64,000 nucleotides of DNA from Microbaculum marinum (GCF_042646165.1 NZ_JBHRTC010000016.1), one strand, 5' to 3'; positions 1-8,700 are shown, counted from the stretch's first letter. Made by a program: numbers and translations. Notes: generated by a model not told the origin, from the sequence alone.

Positions 1-95
1 AATCCGGGAGCCGTCGTGCCGCGTCCCGCCGCGCTTCGCTCTTGACGCAACGTTGCATCGGCCGTCCGGCGAGCGTCCATTTCCCCCGCCGCTCA

Positions 96-113
96 TTCCC
101 GCCAAAGCGGGAA
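96..113. repeat. Short perfect hairpin near the window start
   Basis: Seven-base arms (TTCCCGC and its complement) flank a CAAA loop. It lies 34 bases past the stop of the minus-strand monooxygenase gene and could act as its terminator, but there is no clear T run. The words around it resemble the CCCGC-rich palindromes dispersed in many alphaproteobacterial genomes. Either reading is possible. Confidence 0.4.
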
Positions 114-146
114 CCCGGCGCAACGACTGGATCTGACCGGTCCCGC

Positions 147-1343
147 TCAGTCCTCCGCCGCCGGCCGGCCCCAGCCGTACAGCCAGTCGAAGCGCGCCAG
201 CAGCCGGTCCGGGCCCATGACGCCCATGGCGGCGTCGCGGGCGCGGCCGGCGATGCCCCCGAGGTGGTAGATGTCGCCGTTGGCGCGGGCGCCGCGCTGG
301 ACGCGGGCGGTGCGCGCCATGCGGCGGTTCTCGTAGCGGCGGAACGCCGCCTCGACGTCGTCGGCGCCGGCCAGCGCCTGGCCCAGCACGTGGCCGTCCT
401 CGATCCCCATCGCCGCCCCCTGGGCGAGGAACGGCAGCATCGGGTGGGCGGCGTCCCCGGCCAGCGTCACCGGACCGACGCCCCAGCGCGACAGCGGCGG
501 CCGGTCGGCGAGTGCCCATTTGACCCACCGCTTCGGCGCGGCGACCACGGCCTGCGCCAGCGGGCTCCAGTCGGCGTAGCGCGCGATCACGTCGCCGCGG
601 CGGCCCGGCGCGCTCCAGCCCGGTTCGCTCCAGTGGTCGGCGAAGATCGCCACGACGTTGACCTCCTCGCCGGCGCGAACGCCGTAGTGGACCAGATGGG
701 CGTCGCGGCCGAGCCACAGGCCGGTCTCGTCTGGATCGATCCCGTGCGGTACCTGGTCGGCGGCGATCGTGGCGCGCCAGGCGACCTTCCCCGAATAGAC
801 GGGATCGCCTTCGTCGGCGATCTGCGCGCGGATGCTGGACCACAGGCCGTCGGCCCCGACCAGCCCGTCGAAGCGGCCCGCCAGGTCGCCGTCGACCGAT
901 ATCTGGACGCCGTCGTCGAGGACACCGCCGAGCCTGAAGCCGTCGATGCGGGTGCCGAGCCGGAGCCCGGCGTTCGGGTTGGCCTCAAGAGCCGCAACCA
1001 GGGTGTCCTGCAGGTCGGCGCGATGGATGACGCGGTATGGCGCCCCCCAGCGCCGCTCGGCCTGGCCGCCGAGCGGCATGCGGGCGATGGTGCGGCCGTC
1101 GCTGCCGCGGCGCATGCGGATCGCCGCGGGCGCGACCGACAGGCGAAGGACGGTCTCGGCGAGGCCGAGGGCCTCCAGGACCCGCCAGGCGTTTGGCGAG
1201 ACCTGCAATCCGGCCCCGACCTCTTCCAGCCGGCCCGCCTGCTCGAAGACGGTGACGCGCATCCCCGGTCCGGCGACCGACAGGGCGGAGATGAGGCCGG
1301 CGATCCCGCCGCCGGCTATCGCGATGTGTCTGTCTGCGGCCAT
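147..1343 (-). CDS. FAD-dependent monooxygenase (salicylate hydroxylase-like)
   Basis: Predicted class A flavoprotein aromatic hydroxylase of 398 residues, the usual length. It shows the Rossmann motif GGGIAGL near residue 11, an internal VGADGLWS segment matching the DG motif that contacts FAD and NAD(P)H, and the GDAAHPMLPFLAQGA motif near residue 290 that binds the ribityl/pyrophosphate of FAD. Such enzymes use NAD(P)H and O2 to hydroxylate, often ortho to a carboxylate (salicylate, 6-hydroxynicotinate and similar). The substrate cannot be told from sequence. It is followed on the same strand by nothing in the window; upstream is a small zinc-finger gene 25 bases away. No aromatic-ring pathway genes adjoin it, so a stand-alone or ubiquinone-type role remains possible. 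Confidence 0.85.
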   Translation of the reverse strand: MAADRHIAIAGGGIAGLISALSVAGPGMRVTVFEQAGRLEEVGAGLQVSPNAWRVLEALGLAETVLRLSVAPAAIRMRRGSDGRTIARMPLGGQAERRWGAPYRVIHRADLQDTLVAALEANPNAGLRLGTRIDGFRLGGVLDDGVQISVDGDLAGRFDGLVGADGLWSSIRAQIADEGDPVYSGKVAWRATIAADQVPHGIDPDETGLWLGRDAHLVHYGVRAGEEVNVVAIFADHWSEPGWSAPGRRGDVIARYADWSPLAQAVVAAPKRWVKWALADRPPLSRWGVGPVTLAGDAAHPMLPFLAQGAAMGIEDGHVLGQALAGADDVEAAFRRYENRRMARTARVQRGARANGDIYHLGGIAGRARDAAMGVMGPDRLLARFDWLYGWGRPAAED

Positions 1344-1368
1344 GCGCCGCGCGTTCCCCGGGGTCGGA

Positions 1369-1614
1369 TCAGGCCGCGTCGGCCCGCCACACGCTATCGA
1401 CAGGCTCGGCCTGGCCGGCCGTCAGGCCCGCGTCGTACTTGTAGTGTGTCGAGCAGTAGGGACAGACGATCTCGTCCTCGTCCCCGAGGTCCAGGAACAC
1501 GTGTGGATGGTCGAAGGGCGGCAGGGCGCCGATGCACTGGAATTCGCGCGCGCCGATTCGGATCGACGAATAGCCGCCGGTGTTGTGGAAATGCGGAATG
1601 ATATTGTCCGCCAT
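1369..1614 (-). CDS. Zinc-finger domain-containing protein (zf-CHCC family)
   Basis: A small protein of 81 residues with the pattern of the zf-CHCC family, related to the NDUFS6 accessory subunit of complex I. Visible ligands are the Cys of FQCIGALPP, a His in the following DHPHVFLDLG segment, and the CPYC pair near residue 53. The family is common in alphaproteobacteria and is thought to bind zinc; its exact cellular role is not settled. It lies just upstream of the monooxygenase on the same strand with a 25-base gap, so the two may be co-transcribed. Confidence 0.85.
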   Translation of the reverse strand: MADNIIPHFHNTGGYSSIRIGAREFQCIGALPPFDHPHVFLDLGDEDEIVCPYCSTHYKYDAGLTAGQAEPVDSVWRADAA

Positions 1615-1775
1615 GCCGTGCCGTCCCGTGTCTCAATTCGGATCGGGGCGACCATAGACGCATAGCAGCCCCGTTCATAGTGTCACTTGCCGAAACGCGG
1701 TCGACCGGGTCTAAGATGGCGGCCGGGCTTCCCTTTGCGTAAGCGGAAGTTCGCGAATGATAGGGGAACCCATCC

Positions 1776-2540
1776 ATGGACATGCGCCACTTCAAGTCGG
1801 ACGGCGTCGACATCGCCTATATCGACGAAGGCAGCGCCGACGAGCCGCCGATCCTGCTGATTCACGGCTTCGCTTCGAATGTCGAGGTGAACTGGGTGTC
1901 GACCGGCTGGGTCGATGCGTTGCGGAAGGACGGCCGCCGCGTCGTCGCCTTCGACAACCGCGGCCACGGCCAGAGCGAGAAGCTGTACGGGCTGTCGAAC
2001 TACGGCGCCCCGCTGATGGCGGAGGACGCCCGCCGGCTTCTCGACCACCTGTCGATCGATCGGGCCGACGTGATGGGCTATTCGATGGGCGCGCGGATCA
2101 CCGCGTTTCTGGCGGTCAACCATCCCGCCCGGGTGCGCAGCGCGATCTTCGGCGGTCTGGGCATCCGCATGGTCACCGGCGTCGGATCCCCCGAGCCGAT
2201 CGCCGCCGCGCTCGAGGCGCCGGCGCTCGAGGACGTCAAGGATCCCGTCGGGCGCGCCTTCCGGTCCTTCGCCGAGCAGACCGGCAGCGACCGCAAGGCG
2301 CTGGCCACCTGCCTGAGGTCGGCCCGTGCGAAGATCACCCCGGAGGTCCTGGCGATGCTGCACATGCCGATCCTGGTCGCCGTCGGCACCGACGATCCGG
2401 TCGCCGGCACTCCCGACGACCTGGTCGATCTGATTCCGAATGCCCGGGCATTCCATATCGAGGGCAGGGACCATATGAAGGCGGTCGGCGACCGCACCTA
2501 CAAGGCCGCCGTCCTGGAATTCCTGAAGGAAGATGCGTGA
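1776..2540 (+). CDS. Alpha/beta hydrolase
   Basis: Protein of 254 residues with the alpha/beta hydrolase fold. The oxyanion segment LLIHGF is near residue 28, the nucleophile elbow GYSMG near residue 91, the acid is the Asp of VGTDDPV and the base is the His of GRDHMK near the C-terminus. No signal peptide is visible, so it should be cytosolic. The gene overlaps nothing and is followed 6 bases later by a second, divergent hydrolase, suggesting a two-gene operon. The substrate is unknown; esterase or C-C hydrolase activities are both possible. Confidence 0.85.
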   Translation: MDMRHFKSDGVDIAYIDEGSADEPPILLIHGFASNVEVNWVSTGWVDALRKDGRRVVAFDNRGHGQSEKLYGLSNYGAPLMAEDARRLLDHLSIDRADVMGYSMGARITAFLAVNHPARVRSAIFGGLGIRMVTGVGSPEPIAAALEAPALEDVKDPVGRAFRSFAEQTGSDRKALATCLRSARAKITPEVLAMLHMPILVAVGTDDPVAGTPDDLVDLIPNARAFHIEGRDHMKAVGDRTYKAAVLEFLKEDA

Positions 2541-2546
2541 GCGGAC

Positions 2547-3422
2547 ATGGCCGACAGTGAGCCCGTAGCGTTCGTCGGGACCGAGAACAACCGCCTCGCC
2601 GCGGACGTGTTCGGCCACGGCAGCGGACCCGTTGCCGTGCTGATGCACGGCGGCGGCCAGACCCGGCATTCCTGGGGCGGCACCGCGGAGCGGCTGGCCA
2701 GGTCCGGCTGGCGCGCCATCACCGTCGACCAGCGCGGCCACGGCGACAGCGACCGCAGCGGGCCCGGCAACTACAGCTTCCGCGACTTCGCCGACGACGC
2801 CGCGGCGGTCTACGCGCAGGTCGAGGCGCGGTACGGGATGCGGCCGGTGGTGATCGGCGCATCGATGGGCGGGCTGTCGTCGCTGCTCGTCGCCGGCGAG
2901 CGGGACGATCCGCCGATGGCCGCGCTGGTGCTCGTCGACGTGACCCCGCGCATGAACCCGAACGGGGTCGCCGGCATCCTCGATTTCATGGGAGCGCGGA
3001 TGGAGGCCGGCTTCGGCAGCCTCGAGGAGGCCGCCGATGCGGTCGCCGAGTACCTGCCGCACCGGCCGCGGCCGCGCTCGCTCGACGGCCTGCGCAAGAA
3101 CCTGCGCCTGGGCGACGACGGCCGCTATCGCTGGCACTGGGATCCGCGCTTCATCGACGGTCCTAAGCCGATCTCCAGCGGCCGCGATCCCTCGGTCAAT
3201 CCCTTCGTCGAGGCCGCCCGACAGGTCGCGATCCCGACGCTGCTGGTGCGCGGGCGGATGAGCGAACTGGTCGAGGAGGAGCATGTCAGGGAGTTCCTGG
3301 AGCTCGTCCCGCATGCCGCCTTCGCCGACGTCAGCGGCGCCGGCCACATGGTCGCCGGCGACAAGAACGACGTCTTTGCCGACGCCGTCCTCGGCTTCCT
3401 GTCGCGCCTCGAGGCGGCCTGA
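2547..3422 (+). CDS. Alpha/beta hydrolase (second of pair)
   Basis: Protein of 291 residues. The HGGG oxyanion segment is near residue 33, the nucleophile elbow is GASMG near residue 108, and the catalytic His is in GAGHMVAGD near residue 265. The motif RGRMSEL after strand 6 carries Glu where many relatives have Asp. It resembles hydrolases often annotated as non-heme peroxidases or epoxide-hydrolase-like esterases. It begins 6 bases after the preceding hydrolase gene and is probably co-transcribed with it; the two are only distantly similar, so recent duplication is unlikely. Substrate unknown. Confidence 0.85.
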   Translation: MADSEPVAFVGTENNRLAADVFGHGSGPVAVLMHGGGQTRHSWGGTAERLARSGWRAITVDQRGHGDSDRSGPGNYSFRDFADDAAAVYAQVEARYGMRPVVIGASMGGLSSLLVAGERDDPPMAALVLVDVTPRMNPNGVAGILDFMGARMEAGFGSLEEAADAVAEYLPHRPRPRSLDGLRKNLRLGDDGRYRWHWDPRFIDGPKPISSGRDPSVNPFVEAARQVAIPTLLVRGRMSELVEEEHVREFLELVPHAAFADVSGAGHMVAGDKNDVFADAVLGFLSRLEAA

Positions 3423-3644
3423 AACATGAGTCGCCGCAACGGTTTGGGCCGGGAACCTCGCGAAGCGATTCATCGGCTGCGGCGGCGGCCCGAATGTTCC
3501 GCCGAGGCCGGCTATTCCCTTTTCTGACCGCTGCCCGAAATATGCTAGAGTGACTGCACAGTGCGCGGCGACGGCAAGGCGCCGCAGGGTGCGGAGGCCG
3601 GTCCATCGCGGACCGGTTGTCCGGTGACCCGACGGGAGACCAAC

Positions 3645-4481
3645 ATGGCGAGCAATCCCAGCAGGCTGGAACGTGACGTGCGGATCGCCTCCTGCGATCC
3701 GATCTGGAGCCGCATCCGCGAGGAAGCCCAGGAGATCGCCGAGCGCGAGCCGGCGCTGACCGCGTTCGTGCTGGACAGCGTGCTCAACCACGACACGCTG
3801 GAAGGCGCCGTGGCCGGCCGGGTGTCGGCGCGTCTCGACCATTCGGCGCTCGGCAGCCAGTTCATCGCGCACGCCTTCGAGGAGGCGCTGGCCGCCGACC
3901 CTGCGATCGGCGAGGCGTTCCGCGCCGACCTCTCGGCGGTCTTCGACCGCGACCCGGCCTGCCACCGCTACGTCGAGCCGCTGCTCTACTTCAAGGGCTT
4001 CCACGCCCTGCAGGGCTACCGGCTGGCGCACTGGCTATGGGGCAGCGGCCGCCGCGACTTCGCGCTCTACCTGCAGAGCACCATCTCGGCCGCCTTCAGC
4101 GCCGACATCAATCCCGCCGCCGTCATCGGCCGCGGCATCTTTCTCGACCACGCCCACGGCCTCGTCGTCGGCGAGACGGCGGTGATCGAGGACGAGGTGT
4201 CGATCCTGCACGGCGTGACGCTCGGCGGCACCGGCAAGGAAACCGGCGACCGCCATCCCAAGGTGCGCTACGGCGTGCTGATCGGCGCCGGCGCCAAGAT
4301 CCTCGGCAACATCGAGGTCGGCGAGTGCTCGCGCGTCGCCGCCGGCTCGGTGGTGCTGAAGGACGTGCCGGCCCATTCCACCGTCGCAGGCGTCCCCGCC
4401 CGGGTCGTCGGCCAGGCCGGCTGCTCGGAGCCGGCGCTGTCGATGAACCAGATGATCGACGGACGCGACGGCGACGCCTGA
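3645..4481 (+). CDS. cysE: Serine O-acetyltransferase
   Basis: Transfers acetyl from acetyl-CoA to L-serine, giving O-acetylserine for cysteine synthesis in the cytosol. The protein is 278 residues, a normal CysE length. An N-terminal helical domain (about residues 1-145) precedes a left-handed beta-helix of hexapeptide repeats; FLDHAHGLVVGE and ILHGVTLGGTG hold the conserved His residues, and AGVPARVVG closes the helix. I chose the ATG at 3645, which follows a GGGAG ribosome-binding site 6 bases upstream; an in-frame start 84 bases earlier lacks one. It stands alone, with a 222-base upstream region that should hold its promoter. Confidence 0.95.
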   Translation: MASNPSRLERDVRIASCDPIWSRIREEAQEIAEREPALTAFVLDSVLNHDTLEGAVAGRVSARLDHSALGSQFIAHAFEEALAADPAIGEAFRADLSAVFDRDPACHRYVEPLLYFKGFHALQGYRLAHWLWGSGRRDFALYLQSTISAAFSADINPAAVIGRGIFLDHAHGLVVGETAVIEDEVSILHGVTLGGTGKETGDRHPKVRYGVLIGAGAKILGNIEVGECSRVAAGSVVLKDVPAHSTVAGVPARVVGQAGCSEPALSMNQMIDGRDGDA

Positions 4482-4562
4482 CCGTCCGCCGGCCCGCCGG
4501 TTTCCCACAGGCGCGGCGGTTCCCTTTGCGACCGACAGCCACTAGAAGAGTGCCGGACGCGC

Positions 4563-4584
4563 GGCCGCCCGGCGGCCCTTTTCC
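4563..4584 (+). terminator. Candidate rho-independent terminator after cysE
   Basis: A six-base GC stem (GGCCGC pairing with GCGGCC) with a three-base loop is followed by CTTTTCC. It lies in the 131-base gap between cysE and the DUF3126 gene. The T run is short, so the call is tentative. Confidence 0.4.
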
Positions 4585-4612
4585 GCAAGCATGACTAACA
4601 GAAGGTGGACCT

Positions 4613-4822
4613 TTGAAACCCACGGAAATCAAGAAGCTCGAAGCCTATCTCCAGAAGACCTTCCAGTTGCCCTCGATCCAGGTGAAGGCGCGTCCGCAGA
4701 AGGACGATTCGGCCGAGGTCTATATCGGCGAGGAGTTCATCGGCGTGATCTTCCGCGACGACGAGGACGAGGATCTGTCCTACAACTTCCAGATGGCGAT
4801 CCTGGATTTCGACCTCGCCTGA
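4613..4822 (+). CDS. DUF3126 family protein
   Basis: A 69-residue acidic protein of the DUF3126 family, a small conserved family seen in alphaproteobacteria. No function is established. The sequence shows a short basic N-terminal helix, then a beta-rich section with EVYIGEEFIGVIFRD and a closing SYNFQMAILDFDL motif. The start is TTG at 4613, supported by a GAAGGTGG ribosome-binding site 4-11 bases upstream. It lies between cysE and a gamma-carbonic anhydrase on the same strand, 65 bases before the latter. Confidence 0.85.
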   Translation: MKPTEIKKLEAYLQKTFQLPSIQVKARPQKDDSAEVYIGEEFIGVIFRDDEDEDLSYNFQMAILDFDLA

Positions 4823-4887
4823 GGCCGCTTTCCGGCGGTCCGGCGATGGCTCCGTGACGAAATGGCGAAGAAGTTGGGGGACCGGCG

Positions 4888-5415
4888 ATGACGCTCCACA
4901 CACTCGACGGCGTAGCGCCCGACCTGCCGGGCGCCGGAGACTACTGGGTCGCCCCCAGTGCCTGCGCGATCGGCAAGGTGCGGCTGAAGAAGGATGCCAG
5001 CGTCTGGTTCGGCGCCGTGCTGCGCGGCGACAACGAGTGGATCGAGATCGGCGAGCGCTCCAACGTGCAGGACAACTGCGTCCTGCACACCGACATGGGC
5101 TTTCCGCTGGTGATCGGTCCCGATTGCACGATCGGCCACCTGGCGATCCTGCACGGCTGCACGATCGGCGCCTGCTCGCTGGTCGGCATGGGCGCCACCG
5201 TCCTCAACGGCGTGCGGATCGGCCGCAACTGCCTGATCGGCGCCAACGCGCTGGTCCCGGAAGGCCGCGAGATCCCCGACGGTTCGCTCGCCATCGGCGC
5301 CCCCGCCAAGGTAGTGCGGCAGTTGACCGAGCAGGAGATCGCCGGTCTGAAGGTCTCCGCCGAGCACTACGCGGCCAATGCGCGGCGCTTCGCTGCGGGC
5401 CTGTCCACGACGTGA
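4888..5415 (+). CDS. Gamma carbonic anhydrase family protein
   Basis: A 175-residue left-handed beta-helix protein of the gamma-carbonic anhydrase / YrdA-PaaY group. Hexapeptide turns run through residues 25-145. Candidate metal-binding histidines are in VLHTDMG near residue 68 and in the pair GHLAILHGC near residues 90-96, spaced as in the family. Members form trimers binding zinc or iron at subunit interfaces; some hydrate CO2, others act on CoA esters. A ribosome-binding GGGGACCGG lies upstream of the ATG. Physiological role unknown. Confidence 0.88.
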   Translation: MTLHTLDGVAPDLPGAGDYWVAPSACAIGKVRLKKDASVWFGAVLRGDNEWIEIGERSNVQDNCVLHTDMGFPLVIGPDCTIGHLAILHGCTIGACSLVGMGATVLNGVRIGRNCLIGANALVPEGREIPDGSLAIGAPAKVVRQLTEQEIAGLKVSAEHYAANARRFAAGLSTT

Positions 5416-5508
5416 CGACCGTCTGAAACGGCCGGAGCCGGCCCCCGCCGTGAGGGCCGGCCCCGACAGGTCCGTGTGTGCGGACCGGGCAACAGGGACT
5501 CCCGCAGC

Positions 5509-6147
5509 CTACCGGTTCGGCGTGCCGCCCACCGAGTACTGCGACTGCGAGTCGTCGTAGCGCAGCGAAACCCATGCATTCGGGTCCGTCTTCGACTGCC
5601 GCTTGAGGAAATCGTAGGGCGTGTCGCGCCAGAAGTGGATTTCCGGCACCTGATTGTCGAGAACCAGGTCGCCCGCCGACGTCGTGACCGTCAGCACCGC
5701 GTGGCCGTCGCCCTTGGTGTCGCGCACCACCGTGATCAGCAGCGACGACAGCGGCCAGCCGCGTTCCGCCAGCAGGCGGCGCTTCAGGAGCACGTAGTCC
5801 TCGCAGTCGCCCCGGTCGAGCGGGTAGGTCCACTTCTCGGCGACCCCGTAGAGGTCCTCGTCGGTGATCGGCGCGATCGCCTCGTTGACCAGGTCGTTGA
5901 CCTCGTTGAGCTGCTTGAGCCGCGCCGGCGTCAGCACCAGGCGCTGCGGCATCGGCGAGCCCGAGCGGCATTCGCGCGGATTGTCGTTGCAGAACTGGAC
6001 ATAGCCGATCGGCGGCCGCGACGCGGCGTATTCCGACATCCGGGTTTCCGCCGAATCCTGTCCCGGCGTCGGCGACAACTGCGAGGCGGAGGCATTGGTG
6101 CCGAGAAGTCCGAGCAGCAAAGCCGTGGTTGCAATATAGATGCGCAT
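5509..6147 (-). CDS. Transglutaminase-like cysteine peptidase (BTLCP), secreted
   Basis: Bacterial transglutaminase-like cysteine proteinase of 212 residues. A signal peptide (MRIYIATTALLLGLLG, cleavage after ASA) precedes a papain-like core with the catalytic Cys in RGDCEDYV, His in GHAVLTV and Asp in LVLDNQ. LapG-type relatives are periplasmic proteases that release adhesins; this one is a plain BTLCP without nearby adhesin or LapD genes. I start at the ATG at 6147 because it begins the signal peptide and follows an AGGGA site; the longer reading frame adds 32 unsupported residues. Confidence 0.87.
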   Translation of the reverse strand: MRIYIATTALLLGLLGTNASASQLSPTPGQDSAETRMSEYAASRPPIGYVQFCNDNPRECRSGSPMPQRLVLTPARLKQLNEVNDLVNEAIAPITDEDLYGVAEKWTYPLDRGDCEDYVLLKRRLLAERGWPLSSLLITVVRDTKGDGHAVLTVTTSAGDLVLDNQVPEIHFWRDTPYDFLKRQSKTDPNAWVSLRYDDSQSQYSVGGTPNR

Positions 6148-6969
6148 TTGACGGTCCCTGTATTTCGTTGTTGAGAGGGACTGTCGCAGAGAGAATTTTA
6201 GATAGAAAAAACCGCCGCGGCGAATTTCGAGCATCTGTATCAAGGATTTGGTGAAGTTTGCTTCAGTGCCGATTAACTACTCACGACTCGCTAAGGTTAT
6301 CGACCCGTGAAACGGCACCGCGGACTCCCCGCGCCGTCTCCCAAGCCCTCACGGTGAGGGCGTGCCGCACCATCACCCGTAGCCAGAAAAATGGCGCCTT
6401 CGGCCGCTCGCTACGCTGGACCCCGGCTCAAGGCCGGGGTGTATGCCTTCCGTATGGCAAAGCATTTGCCCACAGCACGGATTACAACCCGGGCCCGACG
6501 CGGTATCCAGCCCACAGCCCGCTGCGACTTCCGCCGCCGACATCGCCCCGGCGACGGCCGCTACCAGGCCCCGACTCAGGGCCGGGCGTAAGCCTGTCGT
6601 ATGGCGAGATCGTCACCTCGAACTCAGCATACGTCCCGGCCTCCGCGCCGGGACCCAGCGTAAAGCCAGGCGAAGCCGCCGCTCTTCCTGCGTCTCCCCT
6701 TGGCACACCCCAAGCCTCATGGTGAGGATCGGGCAAGGCCCGCGTCTCGAACCACGAGGGCGTGCCGCACCCGTCACCCGCAGCAAGAAAAATGGCGCCT
6801 TCGGCTGCTCGTCACGCTGGCCCCCGGCTCAGGGCCGGGGCGTAAGCCTGTCGTATGGCGAGATCGTCACCTCAAACTCAGCATACGTCCCGGCCTCCGC
6901 GCCGGGACCCAGCGTAAAGCCAGACGAAGCCGCCACATACCGGCGCAGCCGCCGCATCCGGCCCTCGGC
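6148..6969. repeat. Gene-free stretch with dispersed intergenic repeats
   Basis: No credible gene lies in these 822 bases. About 6150-6260 is AT-richer than its surroundings and probably holds the promoter of the cysteine peptidase gene. From 6352 on, two word families recur. A block beginning GAGGGCGTGCCGCAC at 6357 returns 400-401 bases later, including the shared segment around ATGGCGCCTTCGG at 6391 and 6792. A second block of about 100 bases, starting near CGTAAGCCTGTCGTATGG at 6587, returns at 6841, offset 254, with only a few differences. Both carry short palindromes such as CCCGGCTCAAGGCCGGG. They look like non-coding repeats of the genome, not a mobile gene. The short open frames here are repeat artefacts. 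Confidence 0.7.
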
Positions 6970-7614
6970 TCAGTCGCTGACGCCGCCGTCGTACAGGGCG
7001 AGGTGCTTGCGGCGGCGCAGCGGCAGCAGGTGCCTGAGGTCGCGGACGGGATCGCTGCCGATCATGTCGGTGCCGTCGTGCGACCAGATCAGCCTGAGCC
7101 GCGTCAGCGCGAGGTCGGTCAGCGGATGGGCGCCGAGCCAGTAGGGGTCGTCGAGCGGAACGGTGGCGCCGAGGATGCGCGTGTAGCCGGGGCCGCGATG
7201 CTTGAGCGGCAGCAGCAGCGTCTCGAAGGGCGTCGCCTGGCCGTGCGCGTTGGTGCCGGTGAATTCGATCGCCGCGCTCGCGCCGTCGCGGACGATGCTG
7301 AGCATCAGCGTCGCCAGCGTCTCGCGGTCGCGGTTCGTCCATGCGGCCAGCCAGTTCTCCCCCTTCAGTTCGCGGCCGAAACAGGCGCAGACCCGGGTGC
7401 CCGCCAGCCGGTAGGCGAAGGTCGCCGCGTCCGGCACTTCCAGGATGAAGGTGTCGGACAGGATCCGGCCGATCTCGGCGGGCTCCACATCGGCGCGCGG
7501 GGGAGCCGGCCGTCCGGCCCTCAAAAGGTCCCAATAGGCGTAAAGCGTGCGGCAGGCGGTGTGCTTCAGCCTCTCGCCGTGTCGTTCGCCCCGGTACACG
7601 TAGCCGTCCCGCAT
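6970..7614 (-). CDS. PAS domain-containing protein (PAS_5 type)
   Basis: Protein of about 214 residues belonging to the stand-alone PAS_5 proteins frequent in Rhodospirillales-like alphaproteobacteria. The PAS-like core spans roughly residues 30-160, with the family words ILSDTFILEV, FAYRLAGTRVCACFGRELKG and the closing LGAxVPLDDPYWLG segment. No kinase, cyclase or membrane segment is attached, so it is a soluble putative sensor or partner protein of unknown ligand. I prefer the ATG at 7614, preceded by AGAGGCAG, over a GTG at 7650. It is divergent from the rhomboid gene. Confidence 0.75.
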   Translation of the reverse strand: MRDGYVYRGERHGERLKHTACRTLYAYWDLLRAGRPAPPRADVEPAEIGRILSDTFILEVPDAATFAYRLAGTRVCACFGRELKGENWLAAWTNRDRETLATLMLSIVRDGASAAIEFTGTNAHGQATPFETLLLPLKHRGPGYTRILGATVPLDDPYWLGAHPLTDLALTRLRLIWSHDGTDMIGSDPVRDLRHLLPLRRRKHLALYDGGVSD

Positions 7615-7746
7615 GTCTGCCTCTGGCCACGATGTGTCACCGGTTGACACCGCGTTGCCAATCGGGTGGTTGCCGGAATGGTAAATCCGGGGTTACGTGC
7701 TGCGGTGCCGCCCCGCCCGTGTGAAGCCCCAGGTCCCGGAACATCC

Positions 7747-8700
7747 GTGCAGAATCGCCGCGAGCCCATCTTCAACATCCCCGCGGCCATCGTCGCGGTC
7801 GCCGTATTGCTCACCGCAATCCACATCGTGCGGATGCTGCTGCCGGAGATGGCGGACGTCTGGGCGATCTTCGCGTTCGGGTTCGTGCCGGCCCGCTATG
7901 CGGCCGGCGCGCAGCTGTTCGGTCAACTGCCGGGCGGCGGCGGAGCCGACGTCTGGACCTTCGTCAGCTACGCTTTCCTGCACGGCGACTGGGTGCATCT
8001 CGGCGTCAACGTCGCCTGGATGGTCGCCTTCGGGACGCCGGTCCTGCGGCGGTTCGGCGCCGCAAGGTTCGTCGCCCTGTCGCTGGCCGCGGCGGTCGGC
8101 GGCGCGGCCCTGCACCTGATCACCCACTGGGGTGCTGTGGCGCCGATGATCGGGGCGTCGGCGGCGATATCCGGGCAGATGGGCGCGGCGACGCGGTTCG
8201 CCTTCCAGCGCAACGTCATGTTCGGCGTCGCCGGCCGCGACGACGATCGCCGCTGGCGGCGGCCGGCGATGTCGCTGGTTGCCGCCTTCCGGGACGTCCG
8301 CGTGCTCGCCTTCGTGGGGGTCTGGTTCGCCGTCAACTACGTCTTCGGGGCGACCGACATCGTGCCCGGCGTGTCCGCGGCGATCGCCTGGCAGGCCCAT
8401 GTCGGCGGCTTCCTGGTGGGGCTCCTGCTGTTTCCGCTGTTCGATATCCCGAAGTCCCGGCAGATTGTCGATGATCCCGGCATCGACTGGCGGACGGCCC
8501 GCTACTCGGCGCGATGGCAACAGGTGCCGGGAGACCAGGGGCCGGGAGACCAGGGGCCGGGAGACCAGGTGCCGGAAGACCAGGTGCGGCCAGACCAGGT
8601 GCAGTCAGACCAGGTGCAGTCAGACCAGGTGCCGGGAGAAGAGCGCGGTCCCGATCGCCCGGGCGGCGATGGCCCCGATCAGAAGAGCGGTTCCTCGTAG
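7747..8700 (+). CDS. Rhomboid family intramembrane serine protease
   Basis: Predicted membrane protease that cuts transmembrane substrates. About six hydrophobic segments are seen between residues 10 and 245. The catalytic Ser lies in IGASAAISG near residue 136 and the His in WQAHVGGF near residue 217. The conserved FLHGDWVHLGVN stands in loop 1. The C-terminal 50 residues are an acidic tail of pentapeptide repeats ending in a hydrophilic stretch, not part of the fold. The start is uncertain: I take GTG at 7747, directly before the conserved REPIFNIP; ATG 7678 would add a low-complexity extension. The gene end overlaps the convergent GDYXXLXY gene by 22 bases. Confidence 0.83.
   Translation: MQNRREPIFNIPAAIVAVAVLLTAIHIVRMLLPEMADVWAIFAFGFVPARYAAGAQLFGQLPGGGGADVWTFVSYAFLHGDWVHLGVNVAWMVAFGTPVLRRFGAARFVALSLAAAVGGAALHLITHWGAVAPMIGASAAISGQMGAATRFAFQRNVMFGVAGRDDDRRWRRPAMSLVAAFRDVRVLAFVGVWFAVNYVFGATDIVPGVSAAIAWQAHVGGFLVGLLLFPLFDIPKSRQIVDDPGIDWRTARYSARWQQVPGDQGPGDQGPGDQVPEDQVRPDQVQSDQVQSDQVPGEERGPDRPGGDGPDQKSGSS
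8524..8643 (+). repeat. Coding 15-bp tandem repeat (8 units) in the rhomboid tail
   Basis: Eight consecutive 15-base units of the form G(T/G)GCCGGGAGACCAG encode the pentapeptide (V/G)PGDQ and variants such as VRPDQ and VQSDQ. Units 2-3 are identical, as are units 6-7, pointing to recent slippage or unequal exchange. The unit length keeps the frame, so copy number can change without breaking the gene. Confidence 0.9.

Noticed and set aside
1683..4031. 782-codon open frame on the minus strand opposite the two hydrolases and cysE
   Set aside because: Antisense to three clear genes; no family motif; composition typical of a shadow frame.
6258..7144. Short open frames (60-230 codons) in the repeat stretch
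   Set aside because: They follow repeat copies, lack ribosome-binding sites and show no protein-like pattern.
8524..8643. Possible CRISPR-like direct repeats
   Set aside because: The units are contiguous, 15 bases long and coding, with no spacers and no cas genes.
7747..8700. Rhomboid protease as a pseudoenzyme because GxSG reads GASA
   Set aside because: The Ser and His are both present, and GASAAISG is common in the alphaproteobacterial branch of the family, as far as I know.
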